The position numbers and the translations under genes are program-made. Shown here one piece after another: positions 11,673-23,980 of a stretch of DNA of 64,000 bases. The notes under the pieces are model-generated. The model ran no database searches. It was not told where the DNA came from and saw nothing but the letters and a program-made list of their open reading frames with translations. The stretch's first letter is position 1. Every line of letters starts with the position of its first letter. The stretch comes from Thinopyrum elongatum. Its lineage: Eukaryota; Streptophyta; Magnoliopsida; Poales; Poaceae. The DNA lies in the NCBI GenBank assembly GCA_011799875.1, contig JAAAXO010000108.1:648218-712217 (forward strand), written 5' to 3'.

Positions 11673-14600
11673 CAATGTGTCCTACTTTTGATGAAAAATG
11701 AAATAGTACAAAATTCAAAATTATTTGAGGCACTTCCTTCACAAAGAAAAACCATTTAGGGGCTTGGAAAATGGAAAATTAATTTTCTATTACAAAATAA
11801 TTGCAAATTTCTATGAAACATTGTCCACTATGGTTACACCAATAGTTGTGCCAAATTTGGGCATGTTTTCATGAATTTTGCCATGTATGTGGTCGTTTCC
11901 ATGTGCATGTGCCCTGACATCCACACAAGTCCATTGTAGATAGGCCATTTTGTGAACGTTTTTTTTTCAGACTTGTTGTACTACAAATTTAGTATTTTTC
12001 CCACAAACAAGTGCACATAAGATGGCTCAGTGCAAAGGCATTTCAATTTTTGATCTTTTTTCATTTTCTTTGTTTATTTTCAAACTTGGGTCAAACTTTC
12101 AATGTTGACCATTCATAAAAAATGGTCTGGAATTGCCACTTGCCTTGTGCCAAGTTCAGCCAACAGCAATATTGTAGCTTAAAATGATTTTACAAACATG
12201 GTAAAACTTGCAGTGTTGACCATTCACAAAAAATGGTTTTGAATTGCTACTTGCCTTGTGCCAAGTTCATCCAACACCGATATTGTAGTATAAAATGATT
12301 TTTCAAAACTTTCAGGAGGAATCTACATCACACTTGTAGTGCAAATTTGGGCCTTTTTGGATAATTCAATGATATTGAGCTAAATGCCTGGAATATAGCA
12401 ATGTTACTCTGAAACTGCATAAACCTGGTTAGTTCCATACAATGAGGCCTGCTTTTTATGAGAAATGAAATGGAACAAATTTCAAAATTATTTAAGGCAC
12501 TTCCTACACAAAGAAAACCCATTTCAGTGGCTTGGAAAATGGAAAATTATTTTTTTTATTACAAAATAATTGCAAATTCCTATGAAACATTGTCCGCTAT
12601 GGTTACACCAATAGTTGTGCCAAATTTGGGCATGTTATCATGGATTTTGCCATGTATGTGGTCATTTCCATGTCCATGTGTGCCTTGAAATCCACACAAG
12701 TCCACTGTTGATATTCCACTTTGTTAAAGTTTTTCTAGACTTGTTGTACTATAAGTTTAGTATTTTTTCCCACAAACAAGTGCACATAAGATGGCTCAAT
12801 GCAAAGGCATTTGAATTTTTGAGCCTTTTTCATTTTGTTTGTTTACTTTCAAACTTGGGTCAAACTTGAAGGGTTGACCATTCATACAAAATGGTCTGGA
12901 ATTGCTACTTACCTTGTGCCAATTTCATCCAACACCAATATGGTAGCATAAAATGATTTTTCACAAATTTCAGGAGCAATCTACATCACACATGTAGTGC
13001 AAATTTTGGCCTTTTTGGACAATTCAATGAAATTCAACAAATTGCATGGAATATAGCAATATTACTCTTAAATTGGTAAAACCTGGTCAGTGCCCATCAA
13101 ATGTGTCCTGCTTTTGGTGAAAAACGAAATGGTATAAATTTTCAAAATTATTTAAGGCACTTCCTTCACAAAGAAAAGCCATTTAGGGGCTTGGAAAATG
13201 GAAAATTAATTTTCTATTACAAAATAATTGCAAATTCCAATGAAAATTGTCCACTATGGTTACACCAATAGTTGTGCCAAATTTGGGCATGTTATCATGA
13301 ATTTTGCCATGTATGTGGTCAGTTCCATGTGCCTGTGCCTTAAAATCCTAACAAGTCCATTGTAGACAAGCCATTTTGTGAAGTTTTTTTTTCAGACTTG
13401 TTATACTACAAGTTTAGTATTTTTTCCACAAACAAGAGCACATAAGTTGGCTCAGTGCAAAGGCTTTTGAATTTTTGAGCCTTTTTTCTGTTTCTTTGTT
13501 TATTTTCAAACTTGGATCAAACTTGAAGTGTTGACCATTCATATAAAATGGTCTGGAATTGTTACTTGCCTTCTGCCAACTTCATCCAACACCAATATTG
13601 TAGCATAAAATGATTTTTCAAAAATTTCAGGAGCAATCTACATCACACATGTAATGCAAAATTTGGGCCTTTTATGATATTCAATAAAATTCAACTAAAT
13701 GCATGGAATATAGCAATATTACTCTAAAATTGGTAAAACCTGGTCAGTGCCCATCTAATGTGTTCTGCTTTTGATGAGAAATGAAATGGTACAAAATTCA
13801 AAATTATTTGAGGCACTTCCTTCACAAAGAAAAGCCATTTAGGGGCTTGGATAATGGAAAATTAATTTTCCATTATGAAATAATTGCAAATTACTATGAA
13901 AAATTGTCCAGTATGGTTACACCAATAGTTGTGCCAAATTTGGCCGTGTTATCATGAATTTTGCCATGTATGTGGTCATTTCCATGTGCATGTGCCTTGA
14001 AATCCACAAAAGTCCAGTGTAGATAGGCCATATTGTGAAGTTTTTTTTCCAGACTTCTTGTATTGCAAGTTTTGTATTTTTTGCACAAACAAGTGCACAT
14101 AAGATGGCTCAGTGCAAAGGCATTTGAATTTTTAAGCTTTTTTCATTTTCTTTGTTTATTTTCAAACTTGGTCAAACTTTCAGTGTTGACCATTCATACA
14201 AAATGGTCTGGAATTGCTACTTGCATTGTGCCAAGTTCATCCAACACCAATATTGTAGCATAAAATGATTTTTCAAACATGGATAAAACTTGCAGTGTTG
14301 ACCATTCACACAAAATAGTTTTGAATTGCTACTTGCCTTGTGCCAAGTTCATCCAACACCGATATTGTAGTATAAGATGATTTTTCAAAACTTTCAGGAG
14401 GAATCTACATCACACTTGTAATGCAAATTTGGGCCTTTTTGGATAATTCAATGAAATTGAACTAAATGCATGGAATATAGCAATGTTACTCTGAAACTGT
14501 ATAAACCTGGTTAGTGCCCATACAATGTGGCCTACTTTTGATGAAAAATGAAGTGGAACAAATTTCAAAATTATTTAAGGCACTTCCTTCACAAAGAAAA

Positions 14601-15831
14601 GCCATTTCAGGGGCTTGGAAAATGGAAAATTAATTTTTTTATTACAAAATAATTGCAACTTCCTATGAAACATTGTCCGCTATGGTTACACGGATAGTTG
14701 TGCCAAATTTGGGCATATTATCATGGATTTTGCCATGTATGTGGCCATTTCCATGTGCATGTGTGCCTTGAAATCCACACAAGTCCATTGTAGATAGGCC
14801 ATTTTGTAATCCAAATTTTAGGAGCAATCTACATCACACTTGTAGTCCAAATTTGGGTCTTTTTGGACAATTCAATGAAATTCTACTAAATGCAAGGAAT
14901 ATAGCAATATTGCTCTAAAATTAGTGAAACCTGGTCAGTGCCCATCCAATGTGTACTGCTATTTATGGAAAATGAAATGGACAAATTTCAAAATTATTTA
15001 AGGCACTTCCTTCACAAAGAAAAGCCATTTCAGGGGCTTGGAAAATGGAAAATTAGTTTTTTATTACAAAATAGTTGCAAATTCCTATGAAACGTTGTCC
15101 ACTATGGTTACGCTAATTGTTGTGCCAAATTTGGGCATGTTATCATGGATTTTGCCATGTATGTGGCCATTACCATGTGCATGTGGCTTGAAATCCACAC
15201 AAGTCCATTGCTGATATGCCATTTTGTGAAAGTTTTTCTAGACTTGTTGTACTACAAGTTTAGTATTTTTCCCACAAACAAGTGCACATAAGATGGCTCA
15301 ATGCAAAGGCATTTGATTTTTTGAGCCTTTTTGATTTTGTTTGTTTACTTTGAAACTTGGGTCAAACTTGAAGTGTTGACCATTCATACAAAATGGTCTG
15401 GAATTGCTACTTGCCTTGTGCCAATTTCATCCAACACCAATATTGTAGCGTAAAATGATTTTTCACAATTTTCACGAGCAATCTACATCACACATATAGT
15501 GCAAAATTTGGCCTTTTTGGATAATTCAATGAAATTCAACTAAATGCATGGAATATAGCAATATTACTCTTAAATTGGTAAAACCTGGTCAGTGCCCATC
15601 CAATGTGTCCTGCTTTTGATGAAAAATGAAATGGTACAAACTTCAAAATTATTTGAGGCACTTCCTTCACAAAGAAAAGCCATTTAGGGGCTTGGAAAAT
15701 GGTATATTAGTTTTCTAGTACAAAATAATTGCAAATTCCTATGAAACATTGTCCACTATGGTTACACCAATAGTTGTGCCAAATTTGGGCATGTTATCAT
15801 GAATTTTGCCATGTATGTCATCATTTCCATG

Positions 15832-17331
15832 TGATAGAGGCGAGGGTGTCCCGATCTTTCGATGAGATGATAGCTATCATTTTTGGTGGAGTAGACTTGG
15901 ACGATCCGACTACGAACGTGCGAGGACGTCGCGCCTTAGCAATCGCTAAACCAACTCCGAGAGGTTATTGACCACGCCGGAGCACAATCAACCTGACCAC
16001 GAGGGTCTATCTCCTGCAAGCAAACAAAGAACAAGCAAGAAACTAAGATTTGCAATCTGGATATTGCGAATATAAGATGAAAGCTTTATTGATCAAGGTG
16101 GGGTTCTGTGACGTCTTGGTCTGGTCGTTGAACACAAACGAAGTACGCGAAGTTGCAGCTATGGTGAACTTTTAATCTAAACAAAACCCAAAGTCTAAAC
16201 GGTGCCCTAAGGGCTGTATATATGGAGGAAGAGGAGGGGATTTCGTGGCCCTTGAAGGAGGGGTCCGAAACCAACCCTATCTCTTGTTTCCCCACACATA
16301 CGGACTCTAAAAACAGCCTATACTCAAGTATTTCGAAATTACATGGGCCTGGCCCAATAATAAGGTGACGCAGCACCTATAATAGCCTCTGGACGAAATT
16401 TATGAAGTGACATCTTGTATATTTCGTCCAAGGCTTCCTGCACTCATTATGGTGGCTTCAAAGTCCTGAAATCATCACTTGTAACTTCGTTCTTGTTCCC
16501 CTTGTGCATGCCATCATCTCCATGCTTGAACTTGCTCCAAGGTTCCTCTTTCTTGTCTAAGCTAGGCCCTTCATTTGTAAGCAAAACAAATGTATCCAAT
16601 TTAGGCAGCATCATATTCTCATGAACTTTAGAATCATTAAAAAAGAAACGAAAGTACCTGATATTTTAATTGGCGTGCGCGAGCTCTAGTAATTGGTCCA
16701 GTATGTATAGAAGCAGGGGCTGTGGGTGTAACAATGGTATTGATGTCCTCATCATCCTCCCCTTCTTGAAATGAAGTCGTCCTCGACGGAAGCTCATCTT
16801 CCTCACCCAAATAAGGCTTCAGATCTGCAATGTTAAAAGTGGGACTAACCCCAAAATCTGCAGGCAGCTCAAGTTTATATGCATTATCATTTATTTTCTC
16901 TAACACCTTAAAAGGACCATCAGCACGTGGCATTAGCTTTGATTTGTGCAAATCAGGAAATCTATCCTTACGCAAATGTAACCAAACAAGATCTCCAGGT
17001 GCAAACACAACATGTTTTCTACCCTTATCTCCAGCAAGTTTATATTTAGAATTCATACGCTCAATGTTCTCCTTAGTTAACTCAAGCATTTTTAAGATCA
17101 ATTCAGCACGTTGTTTAGCATCAAAATTAACCTTCTCCGAAGATGGAAGAGGCAACAAATCAATTGGTGCACGAGGAAGGAAACCATACACAATTTCAAA
17201 AGGACACATCTTAGTAGTAGAATGCAATGAACGATTATAAGCAAATTCAATATGAGGCAAGCATTCTTCCCACATTTTCTTGTTATTCTTCAAAACAGCC
17301 CTAAGCATAGTAGACAATGTTCTATTGACTA
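15832..17331 (-). mobile_element. Truncated CRM-like retrotransposon with one LTR
   Basis: The LTR at 15832-16754 (plus-strand ends TGATAGAGG and CCTCATCA) is followed by the purine tract AAGAAGGGGAGGA on the minus strand and then the C-terminal part of pol. The element stops inside integrase at CTATTGACTA, where satellite resumes. CCATG occurs on both sides (15827-15831 and 17332-17336), consistent with a 5-bp target duplication although one end is not an LTR. The LTR shares diagnostic bases with the inner LTRs at 44606 and 46213, not with the outer pair of the full element. Confidence 0.85.
16637..17331 (-). pseudogene. pol: CRM-like pol fragment (integrase C-terminal part)
   Basis: The minus-strand reading frame encodes the end of a Gypsy integrase. 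It begins just after the catalytic glutamate region ([10 protein letters not shown]), runs through the [20 protein letters not shown] region and the [14 protein letters not shown]-type motif, and reaches the [15 protein letters not shown] tail, which is encoded inside the LTR. It then ends early at YQVLSFLF because of a small change near 16640, whereas the full-length copy continues for about 65 more residues. With no protease, RT or RNase H it cannot be functional. The first few codons of the open frame, beyond 17331, are satellite DNA. Confidence 0.85.
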
Positions 17332-20300
17332 CCATGTGACTGTGCCTTGAAATCCTCACAAGTCCATTGTAGATAGGCCATTTTGTGAAGGTTTTTTTTA
17401 GACTTGTTGTACTGCAAGTTTAGTATTTTTTCCACAAACAAGAGCACATAAGATGGCTCAGTGCAAAGGCATTTGAATTTTTTAGCCTTTTTTTAGTTTC
17501 TTTGTTTATTTTCAAACTTGGATCAAACTTGAAGTGTTGACCATTCATACAAAATGGTTTGGAATTGTTACTCGCCTTGTGCGAACTTCATCCAAATATT
17601 GTAGCATAAAATAATTTTTTAAAAATTTCAGGAGCGATCTACATCACACATGTAGTGCAAATCTAGGCCTTTTCGGATAATTCAATGAAATTCAACTAAA
17701 TGCATGGAATATAGCAATATTACTCTGAAACTGCTGAAACCTTGTGAGTGCCCATCGAATGTGGCTTGCTTTTGATGAAATATTAAATGGAACAAATTTC
17801 AAAATTATTTAAGGCACTTCCTTCACATAGAAAAGTCATTTCAAAGGCTCAGAAAATAGAAAATTATATTTTTTTATTACAATAATATTGGAAATTCCTA
17901 TGAAACATTGTCCACTATAGTTACACCAATAGTTGTGCCAAATTTGGGCATGTTATCATGGATTTTGCCATGTATGTCGCCATTGCCTTGTGCATGTGCC
18001 TTGAAATCCACACAAGTCCGTTGTTGATACGCCATTTTGTGAAAGATGTTTTTAGACTTGTTGTACTACAAGTTTAGTATTTTTCCCACAAACAAGTGCA
18101 CATAAGATGGCTCAGTGCAAAGGCATTTGAATTTTTCAGCCTTTTTTCATTTTGTTTGTTTATTTTCAAACTTGTGTCAAACCTGAAGTGTTGACCATTC
18201 ATAAAAAATGGTGTGGAATTGCTACTTGCCTTGTGCCAACTTCATCCAACACCAATATTGTAGCATAAAATGATTTTTCAAAAAATTTAGGAGCAACCTA
18301 CATCACACATGTAGTGCAAATTTGGGCCTTTTCGGATACTTCAATGAAATTCAACTAAATGCATGGAATATAGGAATATTACTCTAAAATTGGTAAAACC
18401 TGGTCAGTGCCCATCCAATGTGTCCTGCTTTTGATGAAAAATGAAATGGTACAAATTGCAAAATTATTTGAGACACTTCCTTCACAAAGAAAAGCCATTT
18501 AGGGGCTTGGACAATGGAAAATTAATTTTCTATTACAAAATAATTGCAAATTCCTATGAAACATTGTCCAATATGGTTACACCAATAGTTGTGCCAAATT
18601 TGGGCATGTTATCATGAATTTTGCCATGTATGTGGTCATTTCCAAGTGCATGTGCCTTTTCGGATAATTCATTACACTTGTTTTTGCAAAATTAGGCCTT
18701 TTCGGATAATTCATTGAAATTCAACTAAATGCATGGAATATAGCAATATTACTCTGAAACTGCTGAAACCTGGTCAGTGCCCATCCAATGTGGCCTACTT
18801 TTGATGAAATATGAAATGGTACAAATTTCAAAAATATTTGAGGCACTTCCTTCACAAAGAAAAGCCATTTAGGGGCTTGGAAAATGGAAAAACAATTTGC
18901 TATTACAAAATAATTGCAAATTCCTATGAAACATTGTCCACTATGGTTACACCAATAGTTGTGCCAAATTTTGGCATGTTATCATTAATTTTGCCATGTA
19001 TGTAGTCATTTCCATGTGCATGTGCCTTGAAATCCACACAAGTCCATTGTAGATAGGAAATTTTGTGAAGTTTTTTTTAGACTTGTTGTACTAAAAGTTC
19101 AGTATGTTTCTCGCAAACAAGTGCACATAAGATGGCTCAGTGCAAAGGCATTTGATTTTTGAGACTTCTTTCATTTTCTTTGTTAATTTTCAAACTTGGG
19201 TCAAACTTTCAGTGTTAACCATTCATACAAAATGGTATGAAATTGCTACTTGCCTTGTGCCAAGTTCATCCAACACCAATATTGTAGCATAAAATGATTT
19301 TTCAAACTTGGGTCAAACTTGCAGTGTTGACCATTAACACAAAATGGCTTTGAATTGCTACTTGCCTTGTGCCAAGTTTATCCAACACCGATATTGTAGA
19401 ATAAAATTATTTTTCAAAACTTTTAGGAGCAATCTACATCACAATTGTAGTGCAAATTTCGGCCTTTTAGGATAATTCAATGAAATTTAACTAAATGCAT
19501 GGAATGTAGCAATGTTACTCTAAAACTAGATAAACCTGGTCAGTGCCAATCAATGTGTCTTGCTTTTGATGAAAAATGAAATGGAACAAATTTCAAAATT
19601 ATTTAAGGCACTTCTTTCATAAAGAAAAGCCATTTCAAGGGCTTGGAAAATGGAAAATTAATTCTTTTATTACAAAATAATTGCAAATTCCTATGAAACA
19701 TTGTCCACTATGGTTACACCAATAATTGTGCCAAATTTGGGCATGTTATCATGGATTTTGCCATCTATGTGGCCATTTCCATGTGCATGTGCCTTGAAAT
19801 CCACACAAGTGCATTGTAGATAGGCCATTTTGTATTGCAAATTTTAGGATCAATCTACATCACACTTGTAGTGCAAATTTGGGCCTTTTCGGATAATTCA
19901 ATGAAATTCAACTAAATGCCTAGAATATAGAAATATTACTCTGAAATTTGTGAAACCTGGTCTGTGCCCATCTAATGTGTACTCCTTTTTATGAAAAATG
20001 AAATGGAACAAATTTCAAAAGTATTTAAGGCACTTCCTTCACAAAGAAAAGCCATTTCAGGGGCTGGGAAATGGAAACTTAATTTTTATTACAAAATAAT
20101 TGCAAATTCCTATGAAACATTGTCCATTATAGTTACACCAATAGTTGTGCCAAATTTGGGCATGTTATCATGGATTTTGCCAAGTATGTGACCATTTCCA
20201 TGTGCATGTTCCTTGAAATCCACACAACTCCATTATAGATAGGCCATTTTGTAAAGATTTTTTTCAGATTTGTTGTAGTGGAACTTTGGATTTTCCCCAC

Positions 20301-21290
20301 AAACTAGTGCACATAAGATGGCTTAGTCCAAAGGCATTTGAATTTTTTAGCCTTGTTTGATTTTCTTTGTTTTTTTCAAACTTGGGTCAAACTTGTAGTG
20401 TTGACCATTGATACAAAATGGTCTAGAAATGCTACTTGCCTTGTGCCAAGTTCATCAAACACCAATATTGTAGCTTAACATGATTTAAAAAAAAATTCAG
20501 GAGCAATCTACATCACACTTGTAGTTCAAATTTTTACCTTTTCTGATAATTCAAAGAAATTCAACTAAATGCATGGAATATAGCAATATTACTGCGTGAT
20601 TGGTGAAACCTGGTTCGTGCCAATCCAGTGTGTCCTGCTTTTGATGAAAAATGAAATGGAACAAATTTCAAAATTATTTAAGGCACTTCTTTCACAAAGA
20701 AAAGCCATTTCAGGGGCTTGGAAAATGGAAAATTAATTATTTATTACAAAATGATTGCAAATTCCTATGAACCATTGTCCATTATGGTTACACCAATAGT
20801 TGTGCCGAATTTGGGTATGTTATCATGGATTTTGCCATGTACGTGGCCATTTCCATGTGCATGTGACTAGAAATCCACACTAGTCCATTGTAGATATGCC
20901 ATTTTGTAGTGCAAATTTTAGGAGGAATCTACATCACACTTGTAGTGCAAATTTGGGCCCTTTTGGATAATTCAATAAAATTCAACTAAATGCATGGAAT
21001 ATAGCAATGTTACTCTGAAATTGCTGAAACCTGGTCAGTGCCCATCCAATGTGTACTGCTTTTTATTAAAATGAAATGGAACAAATTTCAAAATTATTTA
21101 AGGCACTTCCTTCACAAAGAAAAGCCATTTCAGGGGCTTGGAAAATGGAAAATTAATTTTTATTACAAAATAATTGCAAATTCCTATGAAACATTGTCCA
21201 CTATGGTTACACCAATAGTTGTGCCAAATTTGGGCATGTTATCATGGATTTTGCCATGTACGTGGCCATTTCCATGTGCATGTGCCATGA

Positions 21291-21615
21291 TTTTTAAGGA
21301 CTAACCAATTTCTGTGGCCTACATTTGTTACTTTGTTTGTCCCAAGTTCATTCACCATTCCAATATTCTATACTAAACTAATTTTGTTGACTATAGTGCA
21401 TCCGCCACACCAAATGGCTTGAAAAAAAAACTATTAACACCCCCATGGTATACGGTTTATGCCTCACTTCATTTAGTGCGTCAAATGGTGAGGACTGTTT
21501 CAAAAATCACGTGCACATACTTGGTCGGTTGGCTCTTGTGCCTGTCCTTAAGCGTGTGGTCTCTGGTTCGAGGACTCTTCCTGGCTTAATAAGCCACCTC
21601 TTTTTTCCTTTTGGC
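21291..21615. other. Degenerate edge of the satellite array
   Basis: A weak resemblance to the satellite (CCCAAGTTCATTCACC, CCAATATTCTATA) fades over about 130 bp, followed by sequence I cannot assign. No convincing gene is present. Confidence 0.45.
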
Positions 21616-21950
21616 GCAGCCGCTGACAAAGGTGTCCCACAAGCCAGGTACTACGACCAGCACCTATGACCACGTAGCTGCTAACAGAGGTGTCCCACGC
21701 GCCAGTAACTGCGACCACCACCTACGACCGTGCAGCTGATGACCGAGGTGCCCCACAATTCAGAATATGCACCCACCATCTACGACTGTGCAGCCACTTA
21801 CAGAGGTGTCCCACAAGTCAGAATATGCGCCCACCATCTATGATCACGCAGCCGCTAACAGAGGTGGCCCACAAGTCAGTATATGCGCAAACCATCTACG
21901 AGCGAGCAGCCGTTGACAGGTGTGTCCCACGAGTCAGAAACCATGCCTAG
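21616..21950. repeat. 58-bp minisatellite, six copies
   Basis: Units start at 21616, 21674, 21732, 21790, 21848 and 21906, exactly 58 bp apart with no indels, the last one partial. The consensus core is GCAGCYGCTAACAGAGGTGT followed by CCCACAAGTCAG and later CACCATCTACGA. A period of 58 is not divisible by three, so this is unlikely to be a protein repeat. Confidence 0.9.
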
Positions 21951-22530
21951 TAACGGTCAAAGGATTTGACCCTAACGGAAACCCCCGATTGGGCTCTTGC
22001 GAGGGTGGGCCACGCGGTGGAGGGGAAAAGTGAGAATTGGCTTAGAGCGTTGGCAAAACTGAAGATGACTAAGCGAAGACGGGCACAAAAATAGAAATCC
22101 CTAAATTCTTTGAGGTGAGAAAGCGCACACGATTCTACTAGTGACCACACCAATACACCACTATGGATCCTCTCCCATCTCCCTACGAGAAGGCCATCCA
22201 TAGCACTCACACTTATCTTGCGCATTTTAGAGTATCCCTATAAGTTGTCTATGAACCATATAGGTCTCCAAGTAGTCCATATCCGAGGACACGACTATTC
22301 GAATAGATCATTAACCCTAGATGGGCGTACTTCACACACGCTCTCACCACTTACCACCATATACACCTCATGTATCTCGGCAACCTTCAAGTGGAAGCCT
22401 GGCAAGGGCGTCGGTCACAACCTGACTAACCACACAAGACCCTAGTCCAGGTTTATCGCCTATCTGAGGCTGAACCCGCAAGGGAAGTCCAGCTGAAGTT
22501 TCCATCACGGCCCCAAATGATGTGAGCAGG
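21951..22530. other. Unassigned sequence flanking the reverse LTR
   Basis: No coding region, terminal repeat or recognisable element was found. The part nearest 22530 could be flanking DNA of the reverse-oriented LTR. Confidence 0.3.
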
Positions 22531-23408
22531 TGTCGGTGTGGAACGACTATCTATGGGGTGATCTAACCCCTTTGTGGTTCAGCGAGGGGAATGCATAGAG
22601 TGCAAAGAGCAGGATTAACAGAGGGTGCAACGATCTTTTACCCAGGTCGGGCCACCTTTGAGGTGTAATACCCTATTCCTGCTTTGGTGTATTAGAAGTG
22701 TGGATGCACAAGTACAAGGAGCAATTCCCCCCAGCAGGGCGCAAGGAGGAGGCAGCTACACGTGCAAGTGTGCATGGGGTTTGAATGGGTTCGAACCCTT
22801 GTAAAGGTTGCCATGACCCTCCTTTTATAGCTCAAGGGGTAACCACGGTGGCAAAAAGGGAATTACATGTTGATTAGATAGCAAACAATGCTATCATACC
22901 TAACTCCGCTAGTTAGGACAAGAAGCATTAAATGCATCGCTAGGTGTCATGAGGAGGACAAGCCCCGGCAAGGATGCTGCACCGCTTGCCTAGCTAACTC
23001 CTATTATCTTCACACGCCATTTGGACAAGTGTCGATAAAGGTAAAAATCCTTCTAATGAGCTGACACGTGTCCGGCAAGCCTTACCTAACTGCCTGCAGG
23101 CTCGACACCTCACTGATCAGCGACTAGCTGCTCGGTGAGGTGGAGCGCTAGCAGTTGGCGGGGTTTTGCCTGCCAAGGAGCTTGTCAGGCCTTTGCCTTG
23201 CCGGCTCGGCCTTGCAGCAAGGGCTGCTTCTGTAGTTGATCTTGAGGCTTGTCTTGAACCTTGGTCTTCTTGATGCGCTCCTTGATTTCTCAAAGAGCAA
23301 CTTGTCTTGGTTTATGGGATCTGCTTTATAACTTTAGTTTGGCAATGGAGCTGCTACTTTTATGTGCATAGGTCAGGGTATTAAGCACCCATATTTAATA
23401 CATCGACA
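22531..23408 (-). repeat. Reverse-oriented Gypsy LTR (copy M)
   Basis: Read on the minus strand it starts TGTCGATGTATTAAATATGG and ends CACACCGACA, 878 bp long. It matches the split forward LTR P (24653-24693, 38058-38265 and 61926-62578) along its whole length. A TATA box, CTATAAAAGG on the minus strand, lies at about 22822-22830, as in P at 62273. A purine-rich GGGGGGCTCC abuts its minus-strand start (plus 23409-23418), as expected for the polypurine tract before a 3' LTR. Its element would therefore extend to the right. Confidence 0.8.
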
Positions 23409-23906
23409 GGAGCCCCCCGGGCCTAAGCCACATGTGATGCCGGGCATCATTGGGTTAGGTCCAAATAATGCACAAACATGCAGTGTGGATCGACGCTGGA
23501 TTTTGTAGAAACGATTCTGTATCTTGAGATCTTCTTGCTTCTTCATTAACCTAGACTCGTGTCCATCTTTGGCCTCCTTCCAGCAAACCAAATCATCGGG
23601 CGGGTGCTTACCGCGTGTGTAGAGACTCAGACAGCCATGGTCACAGGTGTCCAAAGGTGACTGCCATGCATGTCATCACTTCCTCCTTTACTGCATCCCT
23701 CCCCACGACGCGCATCATACGCGGAACATGGGATTGGTGGAGAGAGGCGGTCGTGGAAGTTGTGCGCTGAACAGGGTAGGCAGGGCGTCGGATTGGTGAG
23801 GCTAGGCAGTCGATGAAGTAACGCGCCGGCCAAAAATGCTGGGTGTATGATTGGTGGAATGGGGCGGTTTCCCTAAAATGCTAGAGAGCCAGTCCCTGGT
23901 CCCCCC

Positions 23907-23914
23907 TATAAAAG
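23907..23914 (+). promoter_or_regulatory. TATA box upstream of the B3-like ORF
   Basis: TATAAAAG lies 74 bp before the ATG at 23981, with a short C/T-rich leader (CACCTTTCCCTTCTCC) and CACCATGG around the start codon. This resembles a compact plant promoter for the downstream ORF. Confidence 0.55.
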
Positions 23915-23980
23915 AGGGGCCATAGGAGGCGATGCTCATCCACCTTTCCCTTCTCCATTCTTCCTGCATCTGCCACCACC

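Larger units (their letters stand above)
7302..12599. repeat. Higher-order repeat: two tandem copies of 2.65 kb
   Basis: Anchors at 7302, 7718, 9184 and 9950 recur at 9950, 10366, 11831 and 12600, a constant offset of 2647-2650 bp. Copy 1 is about 7302-9949 and copy 2 about 9950-12599. Both share private features: CATTTTAGATAGG, GTAGTGCAATAGGAGC, TGTGGTCGTTTCC, and the embedded 1.1 kb module in the same position. Confidence 0.85.
4099..21290. repeat. AT-rich satellite array with three unit lengths
   Basis: A recurring anchor, TGGTTACACCAATAGTTGTG, appears near 4101, 5132, 5511, 6883, 7302, 7718, 9184, 9950, 10366, 11831, 12600, 13257, 13914, 14683, 15105, 15759, 17919, 18574, 18944, 19711, 20130, 20785 and 21214. 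Most spacings fall into three classes. About 656 bp is the basic unit. About 768 bp is the basic unit plus an internal duplication of about 112 bp. About 420 bp is the basic unit lacking about 237 bp. Two spacings near 370 bp come from illegitimate junctions, near 4500 and 18650. Divergence between units is visible throughout. The short ORFs here recur only because the DNA is repeated and they lack shared, preserved frames. I do not recognise the satellite family. Confidence 0.9.

Noticed and set aside
16830..17240. 136-codon plus-strand ORF, also at 39314-39724
   Set aside because: It is the antisense shadow of the integrase C-terminal coding region and repeats only because pol is repeated.
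4099..21290. CRISPR-like or origin-type iterons
   Set aside because: Units are hundreds of bases long, AT-rich and diverged in a plant-type sequence, so these categories do not apply.
4282..21304. Many ORFs of 60-96 codons with similar peptides
   Set aside because: They recur because the satellite repeats. Frames are broken at random between units and no start or stop is conserved.
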